Source: Epiperipatus broadwayi
Taxonomy: Eukaryota > Onychophora > Udeonychophora > Euonychophora > Peripatidae
DNA length: 64,000 bases
NCBI GenBank assembly: GCA_028023455.1
Contig: JAQFVV010000027.1
Span: forward strand, 5,453,845-5,517,844
Direction of reading: 5' to 3'
Positions 24,103-36,763 of this stretch are shown here, one piece after another. Position numbers and translations under genes: made by a program. Under the pieces are notes generated by a model that was not told the DNA's origin, ran no database searches, and saw only the letters and a program-made list of their open reading frames with translations. Position 1 is the stretch's first letter. Every line of letters begins with the position of its first letter.

Positions 24103-26715
24103 TAAAAAAAAAAGCCTGTCTAATTATAGAAATTCTTTCTTATATTGTTTTGTTTTTACTTAATTATCTTTTTGTAATTTAAATGTAGTCTTCTATGACT
24201 TTCTGACATGTCACCTTATCAAATTTTTAATCCTTTTATTAATATTAAATGCATCAAGCCATCATTGAGATCTTATAAACAGCAAATGTCTGATGATAAA
24301 AATTTCAACATAATTTAAGGGAATAATTTATAATTTCTTTAGTTTGTAAAGTTTGATTTGAGGTTTTGCCATTAACATGATTGTGATTAATTGGAGATAA
24401 TGTAATCCTCTATTGCTGCTATCTAATCCAGATATGAATAACAAAACATTAAAGAAAGTAAAATAAATAGAAAAATGCTAAGCAAAAACATTAAACATAA
24501 ACAAATAAAGTCTTTTCTTGTGGAAAGTTGTTAAAGTAGGAAAGATTACATCTAGTTACAACATCTTAAGTTTTCCAAATTATACTCAGTAGGCATTAGC
24601 ACCCCAGAAATGTTGCTTCAGTGTTTTCAAGGTTACAATAAAATGTTAAATGACATCTTGCGACTTAACATGTTGTAAGATCATAAATTATTAAAGTTCT
24701 GTATATGAAATCCAAACACAATAATTAGATATACTATGACAACCAATCAATAGGACTTGATCATTGATCATAGTTTGGCATTGTTTGCCACCTATCTTTT
24801 ATAAAATGAATTAGAAATTAGATGTGTGAAATGTAAATGGTATCTTTACATGACATTGTTACCCATTTGACTCCTTATGTATATATATAATCATTTGATT
24901 ATAATCCTGAATGAACTTATTAATGTGCAAGCCACCAGAATATAATCCTAGAATTATTGGGGTATTTTTTGGTTTTTAAGTAAAATAGTATTATTGGGGT
25001 ATTTTTTTGGTTTTTAAGTAAAATAGTATTAACCTATAACTTATGTTCAGGAAAATAGGGAGTATAAGACATTTTTCCCAAGAAGTTAGTTACATAGATT
25101 GCTCTTTATAATATTTAACTAAGAGACAAGTCGGTAGATGCACCTTGACCATACATAAAAAAATATATGTCAATTGCAGTCTTTGTCCATTAATTATTTA
25201 TTATTTGATTGTCGAATACTTGAAAAATTTACAAACCACTCAGCAGTCTATATACATTTCTGATGATTTGCTGTATTAATATAAGTGGTTGTAATATATG
25301 CATGAGTAGTTGGCTTCATTCCAAAACATCTGACAAAGGCTCACTATTTGAAATGTATACATACTACAGGATGGTCACTTTTATCACACATATGACAATT
25401 TATGTTTAACACATGCTGATTGGAACTAACATGCCTATAGATTTCTCTAAGAAATATCCATGTTTTATGAATATTTTACAGAATTTTTAATTCCGATTTG
25501 AATATATATATTAAATGAAGTTATCCTTTTCTAATTATTTATTTGTTATTCTAGTTATAAGCAATGCTATTTTTACAAATGTTACTTAAAATGCATCATG
25601 TTATTAGCAATTCAAGAGTACAATTAATAGTAATTCTGTTATTACTACAGTGATGATTGATTCTAAATATAGATGGCTCTCCATTAATTAGTGATAGTAA
25701 GTGGGGAATTTTGGATACTTAGTTTTTTACTTAAAGCATCATAGAACCGCAAACTAAGCTATATTTTGTTCCAAGCCCTCATCGCATACAAACATATATA
25801 GCATATAATAGCTCACATTTTGTTGATAAACCTGTACAGTAATTTTCAACACATACATATATATATACCACAGACACTTTCTATATGTAGAGTATGCATA
25901 TATAAGTTAATATAATATAAGCAAAATTTTTAAAAAATAATAATATAGTTATTAATAATAATATAAGGGGACACATTTACATATATTTTACTGAGTTCAC
26001 TCACAATCACTGAAGCAATAAGAATAAGGAAAAAATTACGGTATTTTTATTTTTAAAATTAAATAAATAGTAAAATGTCTGATTTTTGTCACTATTAAAT
26101 ATACTCTGGGTAATATTCTTTTTTTTCAATAACTTTTTTTTCGTATAGAAACATAACAGTTATCTTATTGTCAACAAATTAGGATGTCTAATTGTTTTGA
26201 CATCTTTAAATCAATATCAACTTTTAGTATGCTCCAAAATTTTGTAAAACTTTTAGCATTATGCTCAGAAAATATGCATATCAAATTCAGAAAGGATAGT
26301 AAAGGAAGAATAAAATGTATGTGCTTCTAATGTAAACCGAAGAAATTTTATAATATACAATCATGTACAGCATTTCGAGATGGAAAAAACACATGTAAAA
26401 TTTATTTACAAATTTTACTTTTTTTTTCCAAATGTGATTACATATGGCACTTAGAGGAGGAAAAATGGCTATTGAATATCATAAAATTTGTGAATTTTTA
26501 TAGTTTTTTGTTTATTTCTTTACATTTTTTTTTTGGGATAGCATATAATTGAAGTCGTATTGTTAGATACAGCATAGTTTGCGGCTTCATATATTTACGT
26601 TACAAAAAGTTATGTGTTGCAATTAGCTTATAACTGAAATTACTAAAATATATAATTAGTAACTAAACATCATAGTATACTGAAATGATATTTCATATTT
26701 AAAAAACCAGCATAT
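24103..26715. other. Intronic AT-rich DNA
   Basis: The only clear feature is a perfect 37/38-bp tandem duplication listed separately. Several (AT)n-like stretches occur. No exon candidate with good splice sites and an extended frame was seen. Confidence 0.4.
24953..25027. repeat. 37-bp tandem duplication
   Basis: The unit attattggggta...taaaatagt occurs twice in a row and differs only by one T in a T run. This is a very recent duplication. Confidence 0.9.
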
Positions 26716-26826
26716 GGCCTTATTGCTCAGAAATTCAAACATCAGACCTGCAAGTGCCAGAATCAATCCTGGGACCTTCCAATTCCAAGTCAGGCATTCT
26801 ACCAACTGTGCTAAAATAGGCAGGGT
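26716..26826 (-). mobile_element. tRNA-derived SINE fragment
   Basis: Read on the minus strand, the A box region is tagcacagttggtagaat and the B box region is ggtcccaggattgattct, 33 bases apart, as in a tRNA. The stems are not well paired, so this is a SINE rather than a gene. Confidence 0.6.
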
Positions 26827-26853
26827 ATATTCCTTATGAATGTATTTATTGTC

Positions 26854-27092
26854 TCATCAAACATTATCAGTTCTCTGCAGAATAAAGGTTTCTCCAAGTT
26901 CAATCCATCTTCTCCGATCTTTAGCTTCTCTTCTCCACATCACCCCTGCACATTTCTTATTTCATCCATCCATCTCACATGTGGTCTCTTTCTGGGTCTT
27001 TTACAATCTCTTGGAATCCAGTTTAAGATTTCAATTGTCCATATATTATCTCTTCTAGCAATATGTCCAGCCCAATTCCACTTCAGTCTTTT
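26854..27092 (-). pseudogene. RTE-type LINE, 3' end fragment
   Basis: On the minus strand it encodes the C-terminal tail also seen at 53989-54222 (AGHIAR, DDNRW-like, RPRDCK-like and EIRKCAG-like segments) and then a decayed tgatgatga tail at 26854-26862. It is about 85 percent alike to that copy by eye. It is a 5'-truncated copy. Confidence 0.75.
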
Positions 27093-28198
27093 ATATAAAT
27101 ATAAACAAAATTTTATTTAAAGACTCAATTAATGAAAAATATAACATTCAAATACTAAATATCAATCAGAATATTGAAGTATTTTATTTTAAAAATAAAA
27201 GATAAATCTCGCGAAAAATAAAATAAAAGTAAATAAGTTATTGGAATTTTATGTACATCCGGTTCTCTTCATTTAAATAAAATCATTTTTGTTAAATTTA
27301 GAATTTAAGATTGATTTATTATTATTTTATCAATGTAATTAATAGAAAAAGGTTAATTTCTAAAATCAATATTGATAATTATGTGCTTAAATTAGAAACT
27401 TTAGAACAACTCAGAATGGAGAACTTTCCAAAAATTATTTTATCTTAGTATAAATAGCATTCGTAAAATGATTATAGATCTCTCTCTCCTTACTTTTATT
27501 AAAACAAAAGCCTTTTATGAGTATTTCAAATTTGATAGAATGGTTGTGAATTTTCCAATGAATTGTTCAAACCATTTTAGTTTTTATCTGAAGGATGGAT
27601 GGCAGATGTCAAATGGATCATTTTGACTTTTAAGATCATCGATATAAAATTTCTTCAAAACCATCAATGATTTATTGCTGCTATAAATGGATTACCAATC
27701 ACAAATTATTAAAGACCTGAAAATGGACATCATTTTAAATCATTGCAAAATCATTACCTCTTTGTTTATTGTAACTGCTGTCATTGTTCAAAGATCGAGT
27801 TAACTAAATCACCAACAAAATGGTGACATCTTGTTAGATAATAAAATAAAGACAATTTGTTTTAAATATGAATTCTAGTTTTAAAATATAAGAATGAACA
27901 CTTTTATTGGTATAGACTTTCCATATGTTTATTCTTCCATTTGTAATCATTATCACTTATTTAAGAAATAAGATTACTATGCTTGTGTATTTATTCTATT
28001 AATCTTATTAATTAGAAAATTAACTCATATTTTGTTTTATATACATGTAAAATGGAAAACAACGCTGATTAAATTATTGATTTCATTTATCCCATTAAAC
28101 AAAAATGAATCTTCATTATATTGTATTTCTCCATCACAAACTAAAATACTGAAATAAATGCTGATTAGAACCATGTAACTGGGCTATATATGTAATGT
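27093..28198. other. Intronic AT-rich DNA, nothing recognised
   Basis: No frame, RNA gene or clear repeat is seen in this stretch. Confidence 0.4.
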
Positions 28199-28243
28199 CA
28201 TCCTGCAGTGGATTGATAATGGTTTAAAATGATGTTGATGATG
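28199..28243 (+). mobile_element. Very short RTE 3' end
   Basis: The 26 bases ending gattgataatgg, with the following tgatgttgatgatga, match the last bases of the RTE copy at 54198-54230. It is a 5'-truncated insertion of only about 45 bases. Confidence 0.7.
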
Positions 28244-28959
28244 AATTGGGCTTCAGCGCAATAGTATTGCAAATCGAAATTATTGGATAAAATTATAATC
28301 TCAAGATATAGTAAATCATGTAATTAGCAATGAGATTCGATGACCGAGGTATTAGATTGATTTATTTGATGGAAATCGGCTGACAATTAACATGTATTGG
28401 AAAATTAGGGATTAGCGAGAAGTTTAAAAGATTTTTATGATATAATTATTTATTCTGAGGATAATCTTATGTCAGTCTTAATGTATTTTGTTTTATCTCT
28501 GTCGGGTCTGTGCTATATGCTCAAGTTTATCAACTTGTTATTTATTAGATACAGCATTGTTTTAGTGATAATGAAATAATCGTGAAGTACATATGAGATA
28601 AATAAAGATTAAAGTAAGAGTTAATAATGTTATCGCCACTACTTTGCTTTAATTAAAATTATTGATGGAATTGATTAATATATATAGCTCATCACATAGA
28701 TCTGTGAGTATTCTTGTGACGATTGCCTTCATATTAATTGGATATAATAAAACTAAAATGGGAAAATTTGTCGAAGCATGCGTATGTTTGTCGATCTCAT
28801 TTACATGAATATAGCTCATAAGGAATAATATTGTCATTTTTGATGAAAACTAAAATAATGTTCAATTTATATAGCATGCTAGATATATTCATTTATTAAT
28901 AGTAACTGAAAATATATAGACTAAAATTGCCAATTTGGATCTTCAGGACTATCATATTT

Positions 28960-29780
28960 TTGAATCATGGACTTCTTTTAAGGGCTGTGTTATGGATACC
29001 AGTAAATCTATTCTTAGGTTCACTAAAAAGAAGAATGATGACTGGTTTTCTAACAATAGTCTTTTTATTAGTGATTTAATTAAAACTAAATATATGGCAT
29101 GTTTTTCTTGGTAAAATAATAGATTAAATGCAGAACTTTATAGTAAATATAAAGATCATTTAAAAATGATTGGATTATCATCTTTTGAATGATGATACAA
29201 GATTGAGATGATGACATTCAATGATATATCCAGCTTAATGAAATCAAAGCAACTTTTCATAATCTTAAAAATGGAAAGACTGAAGTTTCTGATGAAATAC
29301 CTGAAGTTTTAGAATATGGTCATGATATATTAGTTTCAAAAATATTGAAATTTTTTAAGAATATCTGGACCATACCATCTGATCTTAAGGATGCTTTTGT
29401 TCCAGTTTTAAAAACAAAGAGAATAGACTAGATTACAGTAATTATCGTGGAATATCATTATGACCTGCTGCAGCAAAAGTACTTTTAAGAATTTTGGTGA
29501 ATAGGTTGCTTCCTTTTATAGATGAATGGTCACCAAAGATTTAATGTGCTTTTAGAGAATCAAGAAGTACTATAGAAATGATTTTGTTGCGAGGCAAATC
29601 CAATAAAAATGTTGAGACTAAAGGAATGATTTGATTTCCACAAGACATTAGATCCAATTAATAGACAAGTCTATGACTTTGTTTGAAATTACATTTTTAC
29701 CACACTTAGCAAGGGCAATTGGTTTCCCAAAATTTATCGTAAAGCAAGCATATATAAAAAGCAAGGGATTATGATTTTCT
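28960..29780 (+). pseudogene. Decayed LINE reverse transcriptase fragment (N-terminal half)
   Basis: Scattered frames read KKNDDWFSNN, then EIKATFHNLKNGKTEVSDEI, a decayed NYRGIS block, ILVNRLLPFIDEW and FRESRSTIEM. These follow the order linker, GKA.G.D..P.E, N.RGISLL, LL.NRLL and G.R.GRGT.D.I of LINE reverse transcriptases. A last scrap at about 29710 (IGFPKFI) matches the start of the second fragment at 33240. Many stops and frameshifts are present. Confidence 0.6.
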
Positions 29781-29999
29781 ATCGGAAAAAATTTAGCCTA
29801 ATTCCTGTGAATAAAAATTATATCACAAATTGTGAATACTATATTAACAAATAACTTAATGTAGTATATATAGTAATTTTAAAAATCCTAATGTATAATG
29901 TATACATGTTTAAACTGTACTTAAAATATGTATATATGTATGATAATGTAATTTAAATCTATGTAAAAAAATCTACTTAATTTAAAGTTGCTTTCATAT

Positions 30000-30660
30000 A
30001 ATTCATTCTGTATTCATCATCATCCAGTTTTCTGGGTCACTAGTTGTTCATTTCATCTTCTAAATCTTTTAATGATCTTGAGCTTTTTGGAGGAGGTACA
30101 TCAGATGTTGATGGATGAGGATCTCTAGTAAAAATATTTAGAATGGATAGTTGTCTTACTTCTTTGATTGTCTTTTTCTACATATTATAAGATCTCATCC
30201 GTTGACTTTAGGCTAAATATAGCCTCAGTTATTCATCTTTTGGTGTCCATATTCTTATCCAGTTGCATTAATTTCTCATTAGTTAATTTTTCCATGTGTG
30301 ATTCCAAAAGCTCTTCTGTATATTCTGCTTCTCTGGTTAGGATAAATATGGTTTTCCATCTGTAAATCCTGCTTTTCTGGTTAGGTTAAATATGTTTTTT
30401 CCATATGATTGAAGTAGGTTTCTTTTCTACTTAGATGCTTGTAATGAGTTGTGACCAGACTTTTCACATAAACTTAAGTTATATTTGTGATCTTGGTTCA
30501 TGCACCTGTAAAATAAATTATCAGCATCCTTATCCAAAGTATCACCAAGATGCTGCATTAGTTGCTGAGGATAGTACATCTTGGAGTTTGCGATGATTTC
30601 TTGATCCATAGCTTGAAGAAATGATATGGTCTTCAATAGTATTAGTTGTTGCCATGATTC
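30000..30660 (-). pseudogene. Unidentified broken reading frame, coiled-coil-like
   Basis: On the minus strand an ATG at 30655 opens MATTNTIEDHIISSSYGS; after a frameshift near 30550 the text continues LGDTLDKDADNLFYRCMNQ to a stop at 30427. Further left, two other frames read MEKLTNEKLMQLDKNMDTK and then STSDVPPPKSSRSLKDLE, with a stop after DEMNN near 30050. The composition is protein-like and continuous if frameshifts are allowed. This suggests a decayed, perhaps processed, pseudogene of a soluble helical protein. No poly-A tract is obvious at the left end. I do not recognise the family. Confidence 0.35.
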
Positions 30661-32289
30661 CAGTTAGAAACATATGCAGTTGTAAACTTTTTTAAAAAAA
30701 TGTAAAAAAATTGTCAACATCGCTAGAAAAAAAAAGTATGGTTTTACTATACTAACATACAAAGAAAAGGAATGTAAGTTCGCAGTTGATAATTTTTTGT
30801 ATTCTTCGCAAAATAGTTTTTGTTTTTACTGAGGAAAAAAACCATACTGAAGTTTCTTTTTTTTAAAATTCATAATCTTATATTTGTGAAATTATTTAGA
30901 ATTAAAAAAGCAATGTTTAATAATATTTCATTTAACTGTACTGTCTGACTATGAATACATTATTTATCATCAATTTATGAGTAGCCACATCACAGTACTG
31001 TACATTACCAAAATCTAATCCTAGTTAACTTTGGGAAAAAAAAAAGATCTGACATATTAAAAAAAAAAAAAATGTATATAATGCATTGCAATCAATATTT
31101 AATAATTTTTTTACAGTATAAACTATGCAGATCTAAATAAACAGCACTATATCAAAATACAATAGCTGTGGTCTTTTTTATGGCATGAAATATCACCCTT
31201 TATTATGCCCAGTAGTCTTTTTTTTTTTTGGAATGACCTAGCACTTTTTTGAATAATGCAATACATTGTAATGGCAAGATATGGGCTATTTAAATAAAAT
31301 TAAAAGCATGAATCTTCTTCAATTTATTTGTATTACATTTTCATCATATAAAAATTATTATTAAATACATAATACATGAAATCATTTCCCTCATTTTTTT
31401 TACGCAAAATACATTTACAATAACAGCTGTTTTGATTTGACAAATTAATTTTCATGAAGGTTTTAATTTAAAATTGTTCAACTAAATATTTTAGCTAATA
31501 TATATACAGTAAACAATTTAAAATTAATTACTAATTGAATTCAACCAAAATTTATTTTTACATTTATGCTAAATGAAATTTGTACTTTTTTTCGATATTG
31601 CATTTTAAGTTTGCTATAATTATAATGTTCCCATTTGTTTGGGTATGTCTGAAACAAATTATGAGATTATAATTTAAAGTCGAGTAAGTACATGTTATTT
31701 TTAACTTACATTTAGTAACTTTTGATCATACAGAGTTTATTATTAATTGCATAATTCATTAAATCATTTCCCTTTCTTCTCCCTCACTTGTTTTTTTTTC
31801 ATTGAAAATATTTTAGATTTACGATAATGGTAGTTTTGATTGATTGAAAAGTTTTAATTTAAAATTAATTGATTGAATATTTTAGTTTATACAATGCATA
31901 ATTTAAAATTAATTATTATAATAGTATATTATATGACAAAAATTAATTTTTTACACTGAATGAAATGTGTATTCTTTTTTTTTTTTTTGGTACTGTATTT
32001 TTTTTATATTTGAGGTAATCTCAACTTTGGTTTGAATATGTCTGAAAAAATTACAGTATTGTGGTTTAAAGTTAAGCAAATACTGTACAATAAATTTAAT
32101 AAAGTTATTAATTGCATAATGTACAAAATCTTTTTTTCCCCTAAAATTACTTGCAATTATGGTAACCAAATTTTATAATATGATAATTGTAATGTAGAGG
32201 ATTTGAATACAGACTTTCAAGCTCCCTTCAGTAACCACTCTATCTCATACATACACCCAATATACCTGACCACATTACATGTGAAAAAA

Positions 32290-32445
32290 AAATCATAATT
32301 TCTAAATATTTGTAATTGGAAAATGGAATTAACTACCTGCCATAGAGTTATGTATCAAAAACCTTTTCATTAGTTTTTGATGCTACATAACTCCATAGAG
32401 ATAGTTACTTCCGCTTTGCAATTACAATTATGATAATCATAATTT
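32290..32445. mobile_element. Foldback element
   Basis: Arms of about 50 bp, centred on gttatgtatcaaaaac and gtttttgatgctacataac (32312-32424), with weaker pairing beyond. No coding sequence. It lies 190 bases upstream of the hammerhead at 32636. Confidence 0.65.
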
Positions 32446-32635
32446 GTGCCACAAGCAAAATACTGTTATTAAGAATTTTAATTCATAAAAATTAGTAAAT
32501 ATACAGTTTTTCAGTTAATATACATATTTTAAAATATAATATTAATACATTTAGTTATTGTACACGTTGAAAATAGGCTTTGGATTAGTTATTGTACTGA
32601 ATGAAAGGCTTTTTTTTTTGATTTTATAAATCTAA

Positions 32636-32693
32636 TGTCCCAACTCCTCACTGAAGAGACCCATAGGTCGAAACCGGTCTGGGGATGGGGACA
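32636..32693 (+). ncRNA. Type I hammerhead ribozyme motif
   Basis: All conserved parts are present. The core CTGAAGA is at 32651-32657. Helix II pairs GACC with GGTC around loop CATA (32658-32669). GAAA is at 32670-32673. A minimal helix III CCGG (palindromic ACCGGT) follows, with GTC ending at 32679 as the expected cleavage site. Helix I forms from tcctca (32645-32650) with tgggga (32680-32685; one T-G wobble), then a 3x2 internal loop, then tgtccc (32636-32641) with gggaca (32688-32693). Short palindromic helix III in type I hammerheads is known from Penelope-like elements and retrozymes and acts through dimers. No frame or tandem copy is visible next to it. Activity is inferred only. Confidence 0.8.
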
Positions 32694-33239
32694 ATCCAAG
32701 ATAAAAATGATTTGAATGCCCTTCTCTTGTAGTAGCATTTATCATAAATAAAAAAAAAAGCTTGTTTAGAGCTATTAGCATGCTCTTAATTTTACATATT
32801 TGTAAGTGCAAGCTATATATAAGTCATGTGACATCTGACTTGTTATTACTATTAATTCTTAATATTGAAAATCTTTATTTTGGATATGTCATTAATGAAT
32901 GTATTGATTATTTAGCAAGGACTCTGCATGAAAATTAAAGTACTGTACATTAATCGTATTATAATTTTATAATCGAAATACACTGTATTGTTGTGTACTT
33001 AATTGTGTATAATGAATAAACTCTATACTGTATATTTCTAGCATGAATATCATCATTTTTCCTTCAGATGACATAAAGTCATTATCCTATGACATCATCA
33101 AGCTTTACAAAATTGCTGCCATTTTTTTTAAAAAAAAAAATTGAAATTTATTTTTGCAATCATTGTAGCAAATAATTGATTGTAAATCAAAATGATGGAT
33201 ACAAATTGATGTTTATTAAGGTAAATTATTATATAAAGT

Positions 33240-34400
33240 TCTGGTGCTAATTGGGATATTGGTATAATTGGTTGTCCACCAAAATTTATTCATATTATAC
33301 AACTTACATGATGGAACGAGAGGAAGTGTTATTATTACAAGTGGAAAATTTGAGGCATTTGAAATGGAAACTAGTGTTAATCAAGGATGTGTACTTACTC
33401 CAACTTTGTTTTCAATTTCTATGACAGTGGTATTTGGAATTATTTGTAGGTGGTTTAATTAGACCGGGATCAAGATACAATATAAATTTGCTAATGGAAT
33501 TTTTAATTTGACTCAATTAAAAGCAAAACAAGAACTTTGTCTTTTGGGATTCTGAATTTATAGTATACTTATGATTGTGCTATTTTTGCCAGTTTAAAAG
33601 ACAATTTATAAAATGTTCTTAATGTTTTGAAGGCAATTTATAAAGTTTCTGGTCTTAATCAGCCAGTGACAGAAGAAAAATTTGGATAGTTATCAATTTG
33701 AGGGTCCAAGACAGTTTAAACACCTTGGTAGTTTTATAAGTAGAAAGGTAAACTTTGATGTCGAGGTCCAACACACACTCCAATGTGTTGCTGCTGCATT
33801 TAGCAAATTAAAAACTATAATATTTCATCGCAGGGTAACTATTGCTATTAAGATAGCTTAGCTGTGTATAGTGCTGTTATTTTACCTAATTTATTGTATG
33901 GAAGTGAAATTTGGACATCCTATCAGCACAATATAAAGACATTAGAAAAGTTTCATGTACAGATGCTCTATAAAATTTTAAAACATATAATGGCAAGATA
34001 GTAAAACTAATCAATAGTGTTCTTCAGCTTTCTTGGTTGGATTGGACATATAAAACGAATAAACAATGGAAAACTTCCTAAAAGAGTGTTTTTGGTGAAC
34101 TTGAACATGAGTTTCATAGAAAAATAGACCTTGTTTTCATTATAGGAATTATTTCAAAGACATTTGTGAAGTCAATTGTTTCCATTAGGAAGTTACGACA
34201 GAGGAAAAAATACATTGGACATTTATGATTAGACCTGGTGTTGAGGTATTTTAGAAAGTAAAATGTTCTGTTGAGGAAACTAAAAATGAATTTATTAAAA
34301 TATCAAATAAGCAAAAAAATGGACTAGCATATTTTGTATGTGGATGCATTTGTGCTTCGATTGACCTTTATAGTCATTGCAAAACTCAATTCTAGAATAG
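33240..34400 (+). pseudogene. Decayed LINE reverse transcriptase fragment (C-terminal half)
   Basis: Frames read GCPPKFIHI, HDGTRGSVIITSGKFEAFE, NQGCVLTPTLFS (RT motif), FKHLGSFISRKVNFDVEVQH, and finally a zinc-finger-like VCGCICASIDLYSHCKT near 34340, close to the C..C...C.S.IGL.SH..TH ending of many LINE proteins. The catalytic FADD box is not readable. Heavily mutated. It is probably the same family as the fragment at 28960, with 3.4 kb of other DNA between them. Confidence 0.6.
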
Positions 34401-34699
34401 ATTTTTTCTCTGTCCTTTCCCCCCCCCCCTCTCTTTTTTTGGGGAGAGTTGAAATGGCCCTACTTATTTTTGAGTGGTTGTTTATTATTATTACAGAAGT
34501 TATTAATATTAATAAATACTGTATTTAAAAACATTTAGAAATGTATTTTTATTATATACTTACAAATTTTTATTAGTAAACAAAAATAGGCTTTACAGAT
34601 AAAGAAATGTTTTTAAATATTTATACATGACTAAAATTGCATCAAATTTTTTTTTAAAAATGATAATATATGTATATCATATAATACTAAATCATCCAT

Positions 34700-35043
34700 G
34701 CACTTTACTACAGCTACACAATGCTTTATTTATCACCTTTTATAGTTTACAGTTTTGATTGCCTCAGCAATCTTCTTCAGAACTTCTATATCGTCTAACT
34801 TCGACTGCTAAATTCAAAATTTAAAAATTTACCCTTATCTCCTTTATCTTCTTCAAGAAGTATAATAACAAATCTTTTTTATTGCATTGCCAAATGTATA
34901 TCATACAATACGAAAATTTGAATTTAGCAGTTGATGTTAGGAGATATAAAAGTTCTGAAGAAGGTTGCTGGGGCAATCGAAACTGTAAACTGTAAGAGAG
35001 GATGGTAAATAAATCATTGTATAACAGTAGTAAATCTTGGGTG
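34700..35043. mobile_element. Foldback element carrying hammerhead-like core on both arms
   Basis: The left arm 34700-34822 pairs with the right arm 34908-35043. The right arm holds ctgaagaaggttgctggggcaatcgaaa, whose ggttgc/gcaatc segments pair as a helix II between CTGAAGA(A) and CGAAA. The left arm holds its inverse. Cleavage-site and helix I features of a full hammerhead are not evident. Confidence 0.6.
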
Positions 35044-36413
35044 TGAAAGAGAATAGTCAATTGATTACATAGAATTTCAAGCGTATTTTCCTGTGGAAAG
35101 AGCGTTTATATATTTGTGTTATTATTTTGTGACCATAGTACTAACTAGTTACAATGTGAATTAGAACATTTAAATTTTATTTTTTTACTAATTTTTAATT
35201 ATTTAAAAAGTGTGGGTAAGTGAATCATCAGGTTTGAGAATTGCAACAGAATACTATGAAACAGTAATACTCTTAGTATTATCGTAGATTATTCTATTAA
35301 TTAATATATGCAATGCTCACAAAACAGAAATAGAGTTCATTACTCTAACAAAGTAAGGTGAGCTAAGAAAGTCAAAGATACTTGTGTTTTCTTAAAGTTT
35401 TTGGTAATCAAGTTTTTGATTTGGATATAGTCAATTTTTTAGCAGGTTTAATCTAGACATTTAAAGATAAAATACTGAAATTTGCTTTTGAAATAAGATT
35501 TTCTATTAATTGTTAAATTGGAGAATTCAGCAAATCAATGTTCTTTTGAAAAAAAAGCTGGTTTTGAAAACAGACATTGTAACCTGATTTTTTTAATGGA
35601 TATATTAAAGGAAATATATTTATTTAATATTTATAAAATTATAAATTTCAAAACTAAAATTAAAAAAAATAAAAATTGTTTAAAGCATTTTCACAAAAAA
35701 CTAAAAAAATTAAATGTTTGACTTTTTTTAAAATTGTAACGATAAATCTTTATTAGAAAATAATAATTAAAAAAAAATTATAATAAAATAATTGTTGTCA
35801 TCATTAATATATTAGAATGAATAATTAATCAATACTGACTAATTAAAGTCAACAAAATGTTTTCTTGTATATTTTTTTGTTAAATTATATATATATAAAG
35901 CAAAGTGAATTCAACATATTTGACAAAAAAAAAAAAAAGATAGTTACCTCTAAAAATAAAAAAATTGAAGTCACTTTTATGAATTTTGGAGGTTTTTGGC
36001 TTGATCGTGTGATGAAAAATGTAATTAAAATTTAGAAGTTTTATAAAATGAATATATAAATTATAAATCAAATGAGTGTCGACAATTACAAATGCTATTA
36101 GGGCAGCTGTCCTGTAGAAAATAATTTTAATAATTTCTCATTATTTCTTTTTCACCTTGAATACATCTATGATAAAATCTTTCATATCAGCAGATAAAAT
36201 TCTTATTTTCAAAAACAGATTTTAAAGTATACTTGGCAGTTTAATTAAAGTCGTAGCTACATGTACAAAAGCAAAGTTCCAGAAATCAAAGATTAATTTC
36301 TACTTTTAGTTAAAGAGTTGAAAGGGGAGACATTATACTTGAAAACTTCTGCCTTTAGGAAGAAAACTTAACACACGTACTCTATTAATATACCCAAATT
36401 TTATTTATTTTAG
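35044..36413. other. Intronic DNA before MINDY4 exon 2
   Basis: Very AT-rich and without recognisable elements. Small frames here have low-complexity Lys/Asn/Phe composition and are not called. Confidence 0.4.
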
Positions 36414-36533
36414 GGTTTCAAATCTACTCTCGGCCGAATGGATGAGGAAATTCCCAGAACGGAAAGCAGCATCAATAGCCGGATTCATTTAGCCAAGGAG
36501 TTACATATTGAGAAATTACTTCGAAAAAATAAG
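36414..36533 (+). CDS. MINDY4: MINDY4 exon 2
   Basis: Forty codons in phase 0, from GFKSTLGRMDEE to EKLLRKNK. The acceptor is ttatttattttag at 36413, and the donor AAG|GTAAGG starts at 36534. Residues line up without gaps with the second segment of vertebrate MINDY4 as I recall it (GLKK..V.MD.E.PR...SINNR..L.K.LH.E...KENK). This N-terminal part resembles a LisH-type helical dimerisation region followed by a conserved SIN.R...LAKELH.E helix; that structural reading is inference. A foldback element begins only 48 bases after the donor. Confidence 0.88.
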
Positions 36534-36580
36534 GTAAGGTTTTAATATATATACTATTGTTTTGAACGTTGGTTTAAAAA

Positions 36581-36763
36581 AAGATTCTGTAATAATTATT
36601 GAAAATTTGCTCTAGCTGAGTTGCGCTTTCGGCCGATGAAGACATAATCATAGCCCTTGTAAACAGCAGGAAGTACTGCTTACAAGTGCTATGATTTTGG
36701 CTTCATCAACTGAAAGTATGCTCAACTGGAACAAATTTTCTATAATTATTACAGAAAAATCTT
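36581..36763. mobile_element. Foldback element next to the exon 2 donor
   Basis: Terminal parts aagattctgtaataattat and ataattattacagaaaaatctt are inverted. The inner arms include gatgaagacataatcatagc and gctatgattttggcttcatc around a short loop at about 36672. Total length is about 183 bp, in the first 50-230 bases of intron 2. Confidence 0.7.

Larger units (their letters stand above)
22380..36413 (+). other. MINDY4 intron 1 (14.0 kb)
   Basis: It begins GTAAGATG and ends ttatttattttag. It is full of SINE, LINE and foldback debris listed separately. The tRNA-like pseudogene ends upstream of the exon, not inside this intron. Confidence 0.8.

Noticed and set aside
23548-24182. Overlapping frames on both strands
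   Set aside because: They arise from the 131-bp tandem repeat and its tRNA-like content.
26836-27120. Plus-strand frame of 94 codons
   Set aside because: It is the antisense of an RTE C-terminal fragment on the minus strand.
34955-34982. Full hammerhead in the foldback at 34700
   Set aside because: The core and a helix II are present, but there is an extra A after CTGAAGA, and no GUH cleavage site or helix I partner follows.
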